A DNA stretch of 64,000 nt, taken from the NCBI GenBank assembly GCA_022410635.1, contig JAJVDF010000378.1, positions 1,136,379-1,200,378 of the forward strand. The letters are read 5' to 3'. The notes beneath the pieces are model-generated. The model had not been told where the DNA came from, made no database searches, and was given only the letters and a program-made list of their open reading frames with translations. Positions 62,659 through 64,000 of the stretch are shown piece by piece. Origin of the DNA: Tretioscincus oriximinensis (Eukaryota; Chordata; Lepidosauria; Squamata; Gymnophthalmidae). The first letter of the stretch is position 1. Every line of letters begins with the position of its first letter. A program made the translations under genes and the position numbers.

Positions 62659-62975
62659 TGTTAGTTATGTAGAGCTTCAATCCAAGAATGACAAAAGTAA
62701 ACAGTTTCATTGAAGGATGTTTATTCAAAAGCTAAGTCCAGTAATAAGGCCAGAAGTTAACTCAGGTAGTAACTAAAGAGGTAGAACGGAAAGTAAAAGG
62801 AGAGACTGCTTTATAAAGGAAAGCAGGGCACCGCCTCTGGGCGGCCTCCAACCAATGAGGAGAGCTAAATCACCCGCTGAAAGGCTCCCGCCAATGGGCA
62901 NAGCAATTCAAAAGACCAAAGGAGAGGGTAAAAAAGGGGAGAGCATAAATATAGGATAGGATGTACCTATCATCA
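62659..62975 (-). repeat. Chromovirus 3' LTR (317 bp)
   Basis: Read on the minus strand it starts TGATGATAGG and ends CTCTACATAACTAACA, the TG...CA form of an LTR. It contains two CCAAT-type boxes, a TATA box in ctttataaag (62809-62818) and an AATAAA signal (plus-strand tttatt, 62720-62725), in correct U3-R-U5 order. A polypurine tract (TGGGTGGGGGGA on the minus strand, 62976-62988) abuts its start, as required for plus-strand priming. The last 38 bp recur at 63861-63898. Confidence 0.88.
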
Positions 62976-63075
62976 TCCCCCCACCCACAAAGAGTGGTAC
63001 CTCAAGGGGGAGCACGTAGGAAATGAAGTAAGGGAAAAAGCAAAGAATACAGGAAGGACAGGTGGAGGTAGTAGG

Positions 63076-63860
63076 TCAAGGTCGTGGCTTGTCAGGAAAG
63101 ACTGAATGGAAGCGACGGAGGAGAGAGGGTGCGCGAACATCAGCGGAGCACACCCAGGACTGATCTGTAACAGGATAACCCTTCCAATGGACGAGGTATT
63201 GGAGTTCACCATGGAAAAACCGGGAGTCCAAAATGTCAGACATCTCAAAGTGTTCGTCTTGCCCGACCATGATGGGAGGAGGAGGGGGAGGCTGAGGGGA
63301 GCATAGTGGAGTGGGCGGAGGTTGAGGGAGGAGAAGCAAACAGTGAAAGACAGGATAGATTTTCATGGAAGAGTGCAGTCATAACCTAAAGGAAACTGGG
63401 TTGATCTGCTCGATCACTTCAAAGGGCCTAACAAACTTGTAGTCCAGTTTACGGGAGGGCCTAAGAGAGCTCAGATTATGAGTAGAAAGCCAAACATAGT
63501 TGTCAACAGAAATATGGGGGCCCTAGGCTCTGTGGCGATCAGCATAATGCTTGGTGGAGGCAGAAGATGCATTCAGGGTGTCATGGATCTTGTCCCAAAC
63601 AGCAGAAGTGGAAGCAGACCGTTGTGATAGGGAGGGGGGGGAGGGATTCATCAGAGATGAGGGGAGGGAAGACCGACAGAGAAGAACCATAGGGGAGATA
63701 CCTGTAGAGGAATGGACAGAATTATTATAGGCAAATTCACACAGAGACAGGTAAGAGAGCCAATCAGATTGATGAAAATTAACATAAGAGCGCAAAAGTC
63801 TTATGATGTTCTATAAGTTCCTCTCACTTTCTCCATCACCCTCATCATTTCTCCTCTTTC
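63076..63860 (-). pseudogene. Ty3/Gypsy chromovirus pol 3' end: integrase and chromodomain
   Basis: Minus strand. From the junction at about 63860 the integrase resumes in its C-terminal half, with YVNFHQSDWLSYLSLCEFAY and NNSVHSSTGISPMVLL (the AEFAYN-N-H-S-TG-SP block). It continues through DNYVWLSTHNL, the GPY/F-like FVRPFEVIEQINPVSFRL segment, SMKIYPVFHCLLL, and a chromodomain with FEMSDILDSRF, LQYLVHWKGYP and SWV. That order (integrase, GPY/F, chromodomain) defines chromoviruses. In-frame stops occur near 63522, 63382 and 63815; gag, protease, RT, RNase H and the catalytic integrase core are deleted. Confidence 0.92.
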
Positions 63861-63898
63861 TGTTAGTTATGTAGAGCTTCAATCCAAGAACGACAAAG
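63861..63898 (-). repeat. 38-bp remnant of the chromovirus 5' LTR
   Basis: Matches the U5 end of the LTR at 62659-62696 with one mismatch and begins at the same terminal base (tgttagttatg on the plus strand). It lies at the correct end for a 5' LTR of the minus-strand element, but only its last 38 bp are present and it is joined directly to integrase sequence. Confidence 0.82.
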
Positions 63899-64000
63899 GG
63901 CTCTTGAATAATGGCAGTCTTGCATGTCTGGTATCCTATGAGATGTGAGTATAAAATCTGAGCTTCTGGCTATGCCTTTATTCATGGTTTTAAAGGAGTA
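63899..64000. other. Flanking DNA
   Basis: About 100 bp with no recognised feature after the LTR remnant. Confidence 0.4.

Overview
The window looks like nuclear DNA of a reptile, most likely a squamate (lizard or gecko grade). It is AT-rich, lacks any compact host gene, and carries together several retroelement lineages typical of squamate genomes: Penelope-like elements, a DIRS-order (Ngaro-like) tyrosine-recombinase retrotransposon, L1, CR1 and L2-like LINEs, a tRNA-derived SINE, a Ty3/Gypsy chromovirus, a mariner and small DNA-transposon relics. The species assignment is inference from repeat content. Scattered single N bases and a 400-base N block (2415-2814) show a draft assembly. I recognise no exon of a host protein-coding gene, no RNA gene and no CRISPR array; this is an intergenic or deep-intronic repeat landscape.

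Layout. 0.5-0.8 kb: SINE. 1.77-4.68 kb (+): Penelope-like element whose reverse transcriptase is split by a 5'-truncated L1 with a 13-bp target-site duplication. 4.8-11.5 kb: SINEs, a TA-flanked Tigger-like MITE, a purine-rich G4 tract and a CR1 tail. 11.5-14.9 kb: unrecognised AT-rich DNA. 15.0-19.7 kb (-): decayed Ngaro-like element reading gag, zinc knuckle, RT, RNase H, tyrosine recombinase and the start of an SGNH-hydrolase-like segment, interrupted by an L1 fragment with a 20-bp target-site duplication. 19.8-20.9 kb: AT-repeat tract, a perfect 30-bp-arm palindrome and an unusual GC-rich block. 21.5-22.7 kb (-): second Penelope-like family. 25.2-25.9 kb (-): dead mariner. 27.9-32.1 kb: three CR1 pieces. 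33.8-34.7 kb: CR1, second-family Penelope and CR1 abutting. 36.4-41.5 kb: L2-like tails, a CR1 copy, a possible solo LTR and a SINE. 47.9-48.6 kb: 586-bp Penelope copy with 109-bp inverted terminal repeats. 51.3-53.3 kb: foldback MITE, L2-like copy, an unidentified 1.08-kb insertion and a (TTAG)n array. 55.3 kb: 24-bp-arm palindrome. 58.5-59.6 kb (+): L1. 62.66-63.90 kb (-): chromovirus 3' half with one LTR and a 38-bp LTR remnant.

No element looks autonomous: each is truncated, frameshifted or stop-ridden. The working relationships are of mobilisation: the SINE shares its 3' tail type with the L2-like LINE, and the nested insertions give a relative order (Penelope older than the L1 in it; Ngaro older than the L1 in it). 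I found no convincing undescribed biological system. The best leads are the unidentified 1.08-kb insertion, the tail-less L1 insertion, the hammerhead-like core in the Penelope terminal repeats and the SGNH remnant fused to the recombinase.
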